Assembly (NCBI GenBank): GCA_003864495.1
Contig: ML133488.1
Coordinates: forward strand, 1,375,230-1,439,229
DNA length: 64,000 bases
Origin: Nemopilema nomurai
Lineage: Eukaryota; Cnidaria; Scyphozoa; Rhizostomeae; Rhizostomatidae
Direction: 5' to 3'
The notes under the pieces were generated by a model. It saw only the letters and a program-made list of their open reading frames with translations. It did no database searches and was not told the DNA's origin. A program made the translations under genes and the position numbers. This document shows, in pieces, positions 29,401 to 41,851 of this stretch; positions within the stretch are counted from its first letter, which is position 1; the number at the start of each line of letters is the position of its first letter.

Positions 29401-30666
29401 TATTGAACATTAACATTTCACTGTTACTGTAACTGTCATTGTCATTGAGTAGTTCTGAGCTTACAAATGTATCCAGTTCTTAAAACTATCTACCAAGGTT
29501 TTCCTGCATTCCACAAAACTCTTTAACACATTATATTTTCATATAATATTCTACATAATAAATCAATTAAGTAAGTTAATAAGAAGAAAATCAGTTTAAA
29601 TAATCTCCTTTTTTTAATTTTATAGTATAATTCTTATAAGGACTGGTTTGTGTATTGTTTCAGAATATGATGATGGAAAGAAATTGCTCAAGTCTTTGGC
29701 AGAAGCCTGTCTTCACCTATCAGAATACAACAAAAGACTGTCAGCTGAGCTGGCAGATAGACAGATTGTTCAAAAGAAGCTTGCTGAATACACAACATAT
29801 CAAAAATACATGTTGGCCCAAACTGAAGACAAGCTAGAGGTGAGTAGTACCAAGTAATATCTGGTGTAAAGTTTGCCAAAGTTGAGTGACTTCTCCTCTC
29901 CACCGTTGTATTTTTTTGGAAAGCATTTCTATGAAGTAGCTCCTTAGATTATGCGAGTTTTGAGAAGCTAAGCCAGAGTTTTGAAAGGGCTACAACTTGA
30001 AAAGGTTTCTGAATTTTATCTTATTCATCAAAATCATAATGATCGTGCTTTTAATGCCATACTTGATTTGAGTTATTGCTCAAGATTTTCAATTGACATG
30101 TTTTTGTACATGAAACTGGTCCTAGATAATATCTAAAAAAAATTGGAATTCTACAGAAGTATACTATAGGGGAACATTTCACAAATGTTGTTTTTTCAAA
30201 GTAGTCAGATACAGAAGATGCAAGTGTCAGTCATTGAAACAGGGGCTTGGCTTGTTAAAAAACACACACACACAACCCACTTCATTTTATTGATAGACGC
30301 AGGTTTTTTCTAAAAGAGGTTAAAGCTTGACCATTTTGTAGCAGCCTTCGTCTTCACTCTCCACTCCCTGTATTTTCAATGCACGTGACATGCGGCCATA
30401 CACTACGCTGAAAATATTGGTACAGTTTTCATTTACTTCATAGTCTTTGATAAGAGTGTTGATAAACTTTTTCATCCACCAGTTCGGGGCTTAGAAATTT
30501 TGTTTGATTCTAGGAATCAAGAAAGAAGCTCGCGCGAGTAACACAAGTTAGAAAGGGACTCGAATCACACTTGCACAATCTCCCAGATCTGTCCAAGCTG
30601 CCGGACCCAAACGCAGGGCTTGCCCCATTACCCTCGGCTGGAGACTTGTTTGCAAAATCGACGTAG
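26500..30666 (+). CDS. RPRD1: Regulation of nuclear pre-mRNA domain-containing protein 1 (RPRD1A/B)
   Basis: Seven exons: 26500-26650, 27005-27134, 27848-27954, 28818-28912, 29254-29380, 29664-29839 and 30514-30666 (TAG at 30664). Phases agree throughout and give 312 residues, the length I recall for human RPRD1A. The N-terminus MSSFS..ALEKKLSDL followed by QQSVQTLSLWIIHHRKHSK is the start of the CID (CTD-interaction domain, about residues 1-130); LTMMYLTNDILQNSRKKG and RILEIWKERDVY continue it. Exon 4 is a short proline/lysine linker. Exons 5-7 form a coiled-coil region rich in leucine and glutamate. The C-terminus LAPLPSAGDLF is the conserved tail. RPRD1 proteins dimerise, bind the phosphorylated RNA polymerase II C-terminal domain and help RPAP2-dependent Ser5 dephosphorylation in the nucleus (family knowledge). 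The single gene cannot be assigned to A or B. AATAAA lies at 30828-30833. Intron 3 holds an antisense open frame at 28222-28413. Confidence 0.95.
28222..28413 (-). CDS. Hypothetical 63-aa open frame nested antisense in RPRD1 intron 3
   Basis: An uninterrupted minus-strand frame starts MAESQSSFNLDEEIIKFLV and ends NLKILKRLLPSNKMLT. Its composition is protein-like (charged, no repeats) and the ATG has a purine at -3. Upstream on the same strand is a perfect palindrome GTTCAAATCGTTTGAAC at about 28466-28482. I recognise no family. It could be a first exon of a nested gene, a small protein gene, or chance. Confidence 0.25.
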   Translation of the reverse strand: MAESQSSFNLDEEIIKFLVTSSKFHMNNDSDQHHFNLVPKTPHEVKINLKILKRLLPSNKMLT

Positions 30667-33600
30667 CTCTTTGTCTAAATTTTATTTTTTAACATTAAGG
30701 TTTTCCTTCCTTTCGCAAGGATTATTTTACCTTCTCTTCCTTTATTATTAATCCTCATGGTCCTGAAGCATGAGTTTCAGAGTTCCCTACCTTTAGCTGG
30801 TTAGAGTCGATCTACAATGTTTAGTTGAATAAATGCTCAATGTGCAATGTACAATAGCTAGTTGCAACCTATATGTTGGGCCCTATTGTAACTTCAAAAT
30901 GTGAATTTAGAGCGTTTGTCCACATGCACGGGAAATCAATTGTATAAGTTACAAATTGACATAGAAAAAGGTTCATTAACACCAGTTCGATCAGTTCAGT
31001 TTTGGTTTTGTCCAGGCCAAAATGACCGACATTTTTTGTCTTATCTGTTAATACTGTAGCCAATTAGCAGGGGTCTTAGCAAGACTAGTACTCTTATGAT
31101 CCTCCTTCAACATCTAGGTCCTCGTCAGAATTTAGAGATCTACAGATTAATATTCGTCAAACTACAAAACGATAGGTGTCAAGACCAAGAAAGTTTTTAG
31201 AAGCATGTTATAACTTAGAGAAAGAGCAAAAATGCCAAGATTAGCCCATATTTCGTATTTTTAACCTGCAATGGCATTTTCGCCTGTACATATGTAAGGT
31301 TGACTGGCGAAAAGTGCTAAAGCTCCGCAATGCATTCCTGGGTCCCTTCGTAGGTAAAAGTATGTCAAAAGCCTGTCGTAAACCAGCAATATTATCGCCG
31401 CTTTTATTTTTAGCTAACGATAATGAGTATATTTGCTACTGCAGTATCATAAGAATGCTATTGCATTTAGCTCAACTATTCAGGGCTGGTAAACACCTTT
31501 TTCTGGTAACGTATGTGAAGCAAAATCGTATAGTAAGTAGTAACGTTGTCGTGAAAACCTTGTTAGTCGTTGTTACTAAATTGGGCAACACAAAGTTACC
31601 CGAAAGCGTGCTATTTTATCAAACAGAGTAATCGAGGCATTTTTCTATTTGATCTGATCACAGGGTAGTAACTATGACAGATGAGATGCCACTGTTCGTA
31701 TGGTGAAAGAAGGTTTCTGTCTTGCCTCTCCCATCCTAAAATGTTGCATGGTCGTCGATTGTTCTCGCTAACGTCATACAGAATTAAATGGTTGACGAAG
31801 GGGGATAGTGCGCAGGGGCCTTCTTGCGAAGAACATAGCCAAGCATTTGTCAGCCTTGAGTGGTGACGACTTAGGCCGGGAGAGATAGAGTGGTATAGTG
31901 TGTCTCGCACTGTCTCTCATATCCTCATTGATCAAGGTTGGAGATCATATGTGCTCTGTAGGCCACTGCTCTCCCGACGCCTCGCTCTGGCCATGGTCCC
32001 CCAGTGTCAGTGGTCGTTTGCCCGACGCCATCTTTGGTATGCTTATGGCCTCTTCCCACCGATCCTCTGGCAAATGGATGCAGGAATCACGAGAATTGAC
32101 AATATTGCTTTGTATTGGTAAAGACAAAATAGGGAAAGTCAAGAGGATTGTTTACTTGTCACAGTTTAAATCATACTTAGCAGACGTTGGATTTTGAACA
32201 TAAATGAAAAGTCATGTACTGAAAAAATATATTGCATTTGAGATTGTTAGGTAATCAGATGTCCTTAATCGACGTTTTCAGAAGCTTACATTTACTGCAA
32301 AATTATCCTTTATAAAAGGAAGATTCAGGTCGACTTTCATTGGAAACATTATCTAATTTTTTATGGCAGCATAAACCAAAGCATTGAAGGCCTAAGCACT
32401 TTTTTCAAATTGGCTTTGTCTGAACAAAGACCATCACTTGGTGTATATATTCTGTGCTTGCTTTGTCCCAGTTTTCTCGTGGGACTGATACCTGTATGAC
32501 CGATCTAAATGAAAGGGGCAGTCTTGTGACCGCATTCGTGTTCACTGGAGAATTATTTCATTGGAGCTTTCCCCATTGCACAGTCAACAACTGCTGACAA
32601 GATTAACTAGTGTTTTTCAGACTATTTCATTGGGTCAGCGGCAGAAACATGGCAGACGTCCACACTTCACCTGTTTCCTATTCAAGATGGCTGCCTGTAT
32701 GTAAGTCAATTTTGTTGTTCAAGCGTGGCATGGTCGCATTTAGTGCTAGATGTAGTTTAGAATGTTTGCTGAAATCAGATGACTTATGCTTGGTATTTCT
32801 CATTTTCTGCCTGTTTTATTAGGGCGAAACAATGTGCCTTCGAGAACAAACATTGCTCAATCAAAGTACCTGTAATGCTTGTATGGTGCTTGAAATCTGT
32901 TGCCAACTGTATACATACTGGAACTATCTCCCAATGAAGCCAGGGCATAGCGTTGCTGCTAATGACAGCAATCGTTTGCTTGATTGAAACAGTTTGTTGA
33001 TTGGAAAAAATAAACTTAAGGAGTAACGGGTCTAGCAAATACCAGATTGCGTGTTCACCAGATACAGAGCCCAGCAGACTTGGCAGAAACCAGGTTCATA
33101 AGATCCCGGACTCAGTTGAAACCAGGTTCATAAGAACCCGGGATCAGTTGAAACCAGGTTCATAAGATCCCGGACTCAGTTGAAACCAGGTTCATAAGAT
33201 CCCGGACTCAGTTGAAACCAGGTTCATAAGAACCCGGGATCAGTTGAAACCAGGTTTATAAAAACCCGGGATCAGTTGAAACCAGGTTCATAAGAACCCA
33301 GGCTCAGTTGAAATCAGGTTCATAAGAACCCGGGCTCAGTTGAAACCAGGTTTAGTAGAATGCCGGGCCAACATCTGCTGCCATGCAGACAGATAATAAG
33401 AAACACGATGATAACGACAAATGAAGAAAACCATCTAATTTGATGAACCAAGAAGAGAAGCCCCTACAATACGATGTCAAAGTTCAAGTGGCCCCCGCCC
33501 AAACGATTTTAACAGTAAAAAGGGCAATGATGATTATATGAGCATAAAACACAGACCTGATGATACCCCTAATCGTATTAAAAGTCTAAAACATGACTAG

Positions 33601-33970
33601 CCCTCTCCATGATCTTTTATCATTATTATCTATTGGGGACTCCGTTTATTTGAAGCCAGCCCCACAGGAGCACAAACTGACGCTACACGGTAGCAAAATA
33701 TTGAAGTGATTCTGGTCATTTGCAACATGATCCTCTCCTTTTGCAATATTAATGCTTCAGAGCTCCATGGAGATTCGTCACATAATACTAGTTTCTATTA
33801 TTTTTGTTTGACAGAACGGCATGGATCATGAAAATTTCCCATAAAGTTATTGATTTTTCCAAGTACCAAATCAACACCCTTTTTAAAATGAAGTCAATTT
33901 AAATCTATTTAACCCTAAATTGTATTAAACTCTATGTGATGCTACTTTTCAATAACTTCATGCCCCCATT
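30667..33970. other. Convergent spacer between RPRD1 and PRDM14-like gene
   Basis: Holds the poly(A) signal of RPRD1 (30828-30833), a 32-bp minisatellite (33084-33360) and a minus-strand AATAAA (TTTATT at 33645-33650) suitable for the PRDM14-like gene. Open frames around 31314-32200 on both strands have no recognisable domain. Confidence 0.5.
33084..33360 (+). repeat. 32-bp minisatellite, about 8.5 units
   Basis: Each unit contains GAAACCAGGTTCATAAGA, then TCCCGGACT or ACCCGGGAT/CT, then CAGTT. Units alternate between these sub-types, so the array grew by duplication of blocks of more than one unit. Confidence 0.95.
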
Positions 33971-36900
33971 TCAAGCAATTGGCCTGAACAATTGTTTTGC
34001 GTCTCTGAAGTGACACGAATCTTCGTGCTTGGTGGCGTTGTAGTGGTAGTAGTTCTGGAGATCATGCACCTGTGACGTCATAGTTACAGGGAGCTGTGGG
34101 TGAGCGTTTCGCTCATAGTTCTGCTTGCGTGCCGAGACATACAATTCGTGGGACTTTTCTAAGTGCGGTAGGTATGGCGTGCCGTTGTTTTCGTGTGCCT
34201 GCATGTGATGCCACTTTTCAAAGTGATACCTCGACTTATCCAAGTACGGCCTTGGGCCTACGGGTGATCCGTGAAGTGTCCTGGCGTCCTGGGGAAAGTG
34301 AATATCGCTGTGCGAAGCATGCCTTTGTAATGTGTGCGCATGCGTAGATGTTCGGTGACTTGTCACACCAGGTTGGTCCCCCTTGAAAGAACAGGATGAC
34401 GTGCGCAAACTACTTCGATCGCTACTGAGCTGGTCCATCAGACTATGTGTTGCTTCAAGGCGGTATTCGGCGTTACTTTTACTCCCTGGCCTTTGACCTT
34501 GCACCTTTTCCGGACTCTTCTCGGGAGGGCTGACAGATGACTCTTGGCCTCTATCTACGAGGCGTTTTTTACGGACAATCTCATTCGTGCTGTTGGCAGC
34601 TACTTTTCTTTTGGCGTTCATTGCTGTGTGAATGAGAGATGCAACGTAAGGACACGTGAAAGAATTTTCAGTTGTGCAGCTGAAGGATTGGACAGCTCAG
34701 GGGCCGAAGTAAGAGACTGTAATCGAATCAGCAGTTTGTGTTGGGATCAATATTCTGATTAAATCATGGACTTTGTTTGCTAAAGAATGCGTCACATTTT
34801 CAATTTCAAGATTTTTTCTAAATTATTCTTCAAAATCCTTTTCATTCACAATACCATTTGACTGTCTATTTGCTAGTAAGTACCTTCCAGCGTTGCTTAT
34901 TTACCTCTATGCAAATGCACGTGGAAATCTAATGGCTAAGAGCCCGGCTACGATAAGACCGTCGCTTATTCGTTCCCTGAAGATGGAAAGAGGTTTGGCA
35001 ACTGCCGTGGGGAATTCCCCATACGCACCTTTACTGTCATTCCAAGCAACAGGCAAGCCCAGCACCTGGGTGTACTTTGCATCATACCAGACCAATAGCT
35101 CCGATCCAGGTGTGATTTCGCGTATCGTCCGGTAGTAGATGCAGCCGTGGTACTGGAAGACGACCATGTTTTGCTCCTTCTTGTGTCTTGCACACTGGAC
35201 GTACGGCATCCAGGTGTGAAGATTCAGTCCATCGAGAAAATGGCTGACTTCCCCATCGTGAAATATCTAGATAGGAGGAGACTCATATTTGAACAAGTGC
35301 TTTGCGGTACAAGTGCTATTTTTATGCAGTTTAGATCTCCGATCTGCTCCTTAGAGTACCTCCGCCGAAAATATGTAAACAAGAGCAAAACTAGTTCCGC
35401 TTTTTATTGTCATTGTGACGAGTCATATTTAAATGCCTAACCCTAAAACTAAATTTATATTATGAAATCATAAACCTACTTTTGTATCCTGAAAATGATT
35501 CTGTTTCAACAGAAATAATGTTGAAATTAGCACTAATCCTAAAAGAAACGCTATTACAAACTTTCGAGATACACTAAAGATTGTCTCGAGATTACGCTAG
35601 ACATTAACAAATCCCCTCTATTACAAGTGATAACATATCGCAGTTTAATGTGTCTTTAAATTGACAGTATTCAGAAATGGCTTTATCATAATGCTTGTCA
35701 CAATTTATGAATTGTTCTGTAAAGCATTTGGTGCATTTGGAATAACTCCTTGGTCATAAAAAAGGGAAACATGAAAATCTCACATAAAGAATTAGGCTCG
35801 AAAATTACCCACCTCCCACATGAACTCGGACAACTTCCCTTCGACAGCCTCGTTTCGCCGTACGAGTTTTCCTTCATATGGGCCAAACCAAGTCCCAGCC
35901 GGAATCTCCCGCAATGCGCATGCGCCATACTTTGCTTCCGGTATGCTTGATACACACAAGGCGATCCCGTCGGGTGCGCGTATCTTTCTTTGACCCTTCA
36001 TTTCTCCGCGCAGGTCAGCGTTGCCGGGCGGCCCTGCCTTCGACAGGTTGCTATCTACGAATGAATTTACAATTGATTATGAAAATATATAGATTGTACC
36101 GGCGGGGTAGGATGATTATGTCATTTATTACTTGCATGTATGTGTTGTGTGAATTTCCGGAGCATACCCAGCTAGAGCATACCCAACGGTACAGGCTCCA
36201 AACGCCTTGCAAGTAATCTTGCTGTACAATACAAAATAACATAACTCTTTATTAGCTTCTCCCTCTTTCCTAATCCGATGCTGGCTTGTAGAGAAATGCT
36301 CAATGATTTCTAATAAGCTCCTTTCGGATGGTAAATAATGTCCCTGTTATAGCTAACTCTGCTCCCGGGTGATAGATGATGCCGCATTCATAAATTTCAG
36401 TAGCCAGCCCACTGCAGAACTGTTTCGTGGGTGTTAGCGAAGGTTTTGACGTGCAACCGTGACGTCAGCAAGTACTTTTCCAAACTGAAAAGCCCTTGAG
36501 AATATACATACACAAACATGCTAAAGGGATTTCTAGGGGATGTATCAATTCTTTGCAATCATTATTTAACAATGCTTCTCGTTGTCATAAGAGCCAATAA
36601 GTCACGTTGGCATAAGTCACGAACCAAATTGCTTATATTAGGATACATTACGTCACAACTCGAGATATGCGAATTTGAAGGTAAGTATTAATAGTAGAGG
36701 AAACGCTTACGACATTACCGGAAACATTGCAAGGAATTGGCTCAGAATTACTCTCCAGAGCCACAGACGCAAAAGAACATTGTTAGGCCAATTTACGTTT
36801 CTAGAACAAAGTCAAGAGTGTTTCTGCTACTGATATCCTCTATCGGCATTGCAGCAATTGGGAATGCCACAAAAAATATTCAAGAGCATGCGAAAATCAA

Positions 36901-37016
36901 AAGCTGCGTTTTTTCTTACCTATGAGCTGAAGTGAGTTCAATTCTTCTTCACCAGCAATTCGCATTGGTTGGTAGCCATATAGATAATGGCGGATAACTG
37001 AACCGTCAATCTTCAT
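33971..37016 (-). CDS. PRDM14: PRDM14-like PR/SET-domain protein without zinc fingers
   Basis: Four minus-strand exons: 36920-37016 (ATG at 37016), 35813-36054, 35029-35266 and 33971-34623. Phases 1, 0 and 1 fit and yield 409 residues. Exons 2-3 encode the PR/SET domain: [16 protein letters not shown] joined to [38 protein letters not shown] and [17 protein letters not shown]. The MWEIF.DG..SHF.DG block and the KEQN and ELLVWY motifs match PRDM14 best among PRDM families I remember. PRDM14 represses transcription with CBFA2T/MTG partners in germ cells, pluripotent cells and neurons (family knowledge). Exon 4 (about 217 residues) starts with basic NLS-like clusters (KRK, RKKR) and is otherwise polar and histidine-rich. 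No C2H2 zinc finger pattern appears there or further downstream, whereas vertebrate PRDM14 has a block of C2H2 fingers. TTTATT at 33645-33650 is a likely poly(A) signal. A separate zinc-finger isoform cannot be excluded. Confidence 0.82.
36460..36467. promoter_or_regulatory. CRE palindrome in PRDM14-like intron 1
   Basis: TGACGTCA, the full CREB/ATF site, about 0.5 kb inside the transcribed region of the PRDM14-like gene. Motif match only. Confidence 0.3.
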
Positions 37017-40000
37017 TGTCTTTTTGCTTTTCTGTTTGAGAAAGAAAACTTCGTGACAACTTTAATCTTAGTTTTTATTGCTGAGCTAAGAGTAACAACA
37101 AGCAATGCTTGAATTTTTCGCGGAAGGCTTCTAACATAGAATTCCATTTACTGCCAAATTGCATTGTTACCTGTATCGTTTACAAAGTTCCGTTGATTGA
37201 TTTTATCTTTTCACACAAGACGAAGGCTGCAGTGAATATCTAGGACGTTCATAAGGCATTCTACTTATGATTTGTCTTAATGAATCGAGGGTGCAAAATA
37301 TAACTGAGGCAACCTCGTTTCAGTGCAACCTCGCTGTAGTCAACGTCACGCGTGTTTCTTTGTGATATTTTAACGCGTAATTCCAAACTGTCTGATCATT
37401 TACGCTAAAAGAAGGAGGATGCTCACTTCAGAATTAAATGCGAAAAACAGCCTTAACTTCATGCCTTTCAAGGCATCAGACATGGTCACCATATGCGAAA
37501 TCATTACATTTTGAAGCTATTGACCGACCCAAGCACACAAACAAAATGGGCCTAAATTCTTAATCTTAATGGCGTGCAAGAGCTATTTTGTCATGTTAGA
37601 TATATTCAAAGATGAAATATCTAATCAAATATCGTCTCTACTTGTCAACGGTAAATACGTTCTTCTTATTCGAAAGGCAGATGTGCTTTTGAAACTGAGA
37701 AACCTGGCTTTTGTTTGTTCAACGACGAATTAATTAACTTCGATGCTCGTTGACGGGTCCCTGTCATTGGGAAACCCGTGAAGCATGAAATTGGAGATAA
37801 GACTATCAAGTATAAACTTTTGGATTTGTTATCGTTGTAGATTTTCGTCATTAATTATTTACTTATTGATATAACATGCCAGTTCCAAAGGCATTATATG
37901 CTCTTTTAATATACGATCCTCACAATAATGAGCGAGTGTTGGAGTAATGTTGAAGCTTCACCGATTGGCGATGCCCCAAAATTTTGCCACTGTTAATCGC
38001 TGTAACTCGCGGACAGTCGTATAATTGTGCACACTTTACAAAAAGTAAAAGAGCGCTTCTCTTGTCTCAATACCATTCAAATAGTGGTTGAAGTTATCGA
38101 CTATTCTTTTACGAGCAATATCAAACACCAGGAGAAAACACATCGCCTTACTGTTTCTACCTGTTTAACTCTTGCTTCCCCAATTCGGGAAGTCTTTGCG
38201 AAATTTGAACAGTTTCGATCTTTTTGCCATTGAGACACAGAAACTCTTACGTAAAAAAGATGCAACGAAAGTTTGACAAACAATACGAAATGGGAGTTCT
38301 CAATATTGAAGCTCGCTTTTGTGTATATGAGAATCTCTGTGTTTCTCCACCTGCGTCGACTCATTGTTGTGCAACTCCTGCCGTGACGTATCCCCTGCTT
38401 TCTTCACGAAATTTCACAAAACTTCAAACGCTTCTTCTTCCAACAGCGTTAAAAAATTGTTAAGTCTGAGTTGATAGTACTGTTTTGAACTATACTGTGT
38501 GATGTTTCAACAATCGATAATTATCCAGTCTTCTTTATATCCTTTCAAAAAAGCTATTGTACTTTCGATCTTCTGCAAATTATTAGGAAGGTTTCTAATT
38601 CATGGATAGGAAAATCGGTAATTCTCTACATTATTCATGTTCGTTTTCTTTGTCTAACACCACGATTATAAATTATTCGATTATTCCAAATTTCACTGCG
38701 TATGTGAGACAAAAAAATGCGATTGGGCATACTCAAAGACTTTCAGCAGTCACAACATCCTGCAAGTCCATCATCTAGTGCGGCAAAGTACAAGAGAGAT
38801 TATTTCAAGCAAACAAATCAAACCATAGCAAATAAATTTCTAGCTAGTAAGCACTAAAAGTACGATCAAATTTTTGAAACTCAGCTCGTAATTTGTTGAC
38901 TCTTGAAGAAGTAAATCAAACCCACCAAAAGTCCACAGCCGCCAAGTCGAAAGCAAATTCGAAGGTCATCATTTCTTGCTCGTTCACATTTGGTCTGTTT
39001 ACCCGTATATCGACGCAATAAATTGTGTGCGTTGAATAATTAATGAACGCGAAAAGAAAGAGAGAGGGGGTCAAGAGCATACACTGAACCATAGTAATTA
39101 TTAATCAGCCCGAAAAGCATAGGCAGCCGATAAACATCCCATTCGTATTGAATAAACGATATCGATGTTTTCCAATCGCCGTCATTCGTGGTGCATAAAT
39201 GATTTCCAATTGCAGTCCGTCATGAAAAGAGCAAGTGCAGATTATTACGGCTAATCGCATTCTTCGTACGGCTGATTAGAACCGAGTATTCTTGTGAAAT
39301 CTCACAGTGCGTGCTATTAAAATGTATGTTTTCATGCAAGTGAAAATGTAGGCGATTTCCCTCTTTTGGTTACTTCACATGACTGCATCGTGCGGATAAA
39401 TGGTATGCTACGGGTTGCTTACAGATCAGCTGCGTGTTCGAATCATCTGAGTTTGGAAAATTAGCAAAGTTCAGAAAATTTAGCTGAAACTATTGACAAT
39501 AATTAATCAGGAAAGTAGAGACGAGTCAAGCTTTAAGAAAAGTAGAGAGATCACTATCCATGAAGTATTTGCCAAGGCTTTGAAATATCTTATATGGCAT
39601 AATTTATGAAATATACGAAAATGATTTCTTTCTTAGCAACTTTTATACCACACGTGAAATTCGCAGAATTGTATTATCAAGTTCTATTTTCGTAGGACGA
39701 TAATGAAACATTTTTCAAAAATGAACTATCGATAAATTGCATTCATTTTTAATGCTTCGCTAATAAGGTAGATGCCCTGTTCAGAAAGAATCAGTCAGTT
39801 AAACAATTGAAGTGAAGTCTACAAAAACACTTCGAAATTGTCTCCACAGACCACAAGCACTTAGTCAAGCAAAGTTGTTGAAAACAGCACAATCAATCGG
39901 TGATAAGCTAAGAAACAAAGCTAAAACTCACAAGATCACCTTTGAATATGTTCTATCCGCTTTGTTAGTCCACAAGCCGGACTCTAGTTCTTCGAAATTT

Positions 40001-40908
40001 CCCTCATCAACACAAATTGCTTCCGATATCGAGTCTATTAGGCCACAGAACTTTGCTTGATAGTCCACGACTAGCTTTCGCGTTGCCAGTATGGACAAGA
40101 GATGAGCCAGAATTTCGAAATAATCAGAGCTCTGGCGTGTTATTTGACAGCCGAATGTATAATTTATCAGCATCAAATTTCGAGAGAATATAAAATGAGA
40201 GCACTGCTCACTGAACAGCCAGTCAGCCGGTAAGCATCTCCAATATTCCTATCGCTGTCCACATTGCGGCAAATTTTAAAAAGCAGCAAATGCAAATAGA
40301 TAATTTTTATCTAAATGTACACATGAAATATGCACAATCGTCTCGCTTTTATTTTTCCTGATGTTCGGTTGGCTTGTACGTCGAAAACGACCGTCTGAAA
40401 GCACCTTTTTGTCTTAGATTAGATCCAGCCAATCTATTCTGTTTGATGTGAACGTCTAGTAAGTTAACTACTTCCGATTTCGCGTTTGGCCTACTGTAAA
40501 TAAGGGAACGTCGAGTAAAAGCTTTAGCATTATTATTTTTATCATTTTGATACCTTTATTAGTGAAAGTTTGTTTTCATTTAAATGTAATGCAGGAACGC
40601 AAGTTCAGACTCTGCTTGCTTCTGTTTATTTGAAAACTTTTTGTTGGAAATGGCTTTAGATCTAAAGATTCTCTGTTGTCACAATCACACCTCACTTCAT
40701 TTGTAGTAATTAATCATCGCAGAAGTTGATTCTACTCATGTTCACCCTAATTCACTCACTCCTTGCCACCACTAAGATCAAGGTTTGATTTGAAATCATC
40801 TGGTTTTTTACACGGTAGCAAAAGATAAAAATTGTAGGCCCCATTTTGTTTTGCAAAGTAACAATGGCTTACTAAAGATAGATTTAAAGAGGAAACTTTT
40901 GGGCTTAC

Positions 40909-40974
40909 TTGATGGTTGAAGCGCTGACTTTCGGCTCTACTGCTATCGTTACTGCGTATCCACTGGTTTAGTAG
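40909..40974 (-). other. Exon-like segment with good splice sites
   Basis: On the minus strand a pyrimidine-rich TTTTTTGTTTGCAG acceptor precedes 66 open bases that end at a GTAAGC donor; the frame reads LLNQWIRSNDSSRAESQRF. No partner exon was identified with confidence. It could be a coding or a long non-coding RNA exon. Confidence 0.2.
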
Positions 40975-41662
40975 CTGCAAACAAAAAACCTTATTTGTCA
41001 TAAGGATGCTAGACCAGTTGCTTGATTCAGAAGTGCCATTCGTATGCAATCTATTGGGCTATTTTTTCAACCTTTCACGAAATCTAAATACGTCGATGAC
41101 TTCATGGAAAATTTTGTTGAGCATGGCGATGTAATTACATAGATTTTGGTCAGTTTCCAACCAGAAACCCTGTTTTCCTAGACTATCCATTCTTAGAAAT
41201 CGCAGCATTCATTGAATAAGGGCTTGTAATTGAAAATAAATTTCTCAAAGATTATTCACCAATTTTCATAAACTTTGTGTATTATTAATGATGTGTCATT
41301 TTCTAAACATGCTATAGAAAGTCAAAAATACTTATTGAACCAGAGCGAATTTTTGTATGAGGTTCTTGTAGTTGATATTTATTTGGGGGGGGGGGGGAGT
41401 CTCTACGTGTTTACTCGCAACATTTTCTCACCAGCCATTTTCAATAACTGGAAATCCTTTAGGGTTTTGTTCAGTCACAATGTCTTAGTATTTGCGCGTT
41501 CTTTTGGCAAAGTATTTCTGCTAGGCCCTGAATGGCATTCTCATCTGAAATCATTTTATTCGACTGTAAAATGTTTCGTGCAGCAGACACCTGCGGTGCT
41601 TTTTGAATGGCCTCGCATTGGACTCACATGTCTCAGAGTTTTACGAGTACGTGCTGACCTAG

Positions 41663-41851
41663 AGGACAATTTGTGAAGAGCATGGCAAGATTCCAAAGAA
41701 GTCAAGTAGAAAGACGAGTCCAGCTGGTGGTTCACCGGCGTCTGCAAGTGACCTAACTCATTCAAGCACACTCGCTCCCATGAATAGGGCACTGGCTTCT
41801 GTCTTCTCGCACCCTGAAACTCCATTCATTATTCAAATTTTGCCTCTTTGA
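41663..41851 (+). other. Possible terminal exon
   Basis: After a weak CTGACCTAG acceptor, 62 codons stay open to TGA at 41849-41851. They are Ser/Lys/Pro-rich (KIPKKSSRKTSPAGG) and end SHPETPFIIQILPL. Composition looks protein-like, but no family or upstream exon is recognised. Confidence 0.2.

Noticed and set aside
31314..32200. Open frames of 60-105 residues on both strands
   Set aside because: No domain, no consistent splice sites and no conserved motif recognisable; treated as spacer.
34096..34762. Plus-strand open frames over the PRDM14-like last exon
   Set aside because: Shadow frames opposite a phase-supported minus-strand exon.
35009..35020. Perfect palindromic kappaB-like site GGGGAATTCCCC
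   Set aside because: A strong motif match, but it lies a few bases inside an intron next to the donor of PRDM14-like exon 3, with no supporting cluster; chance is likely.
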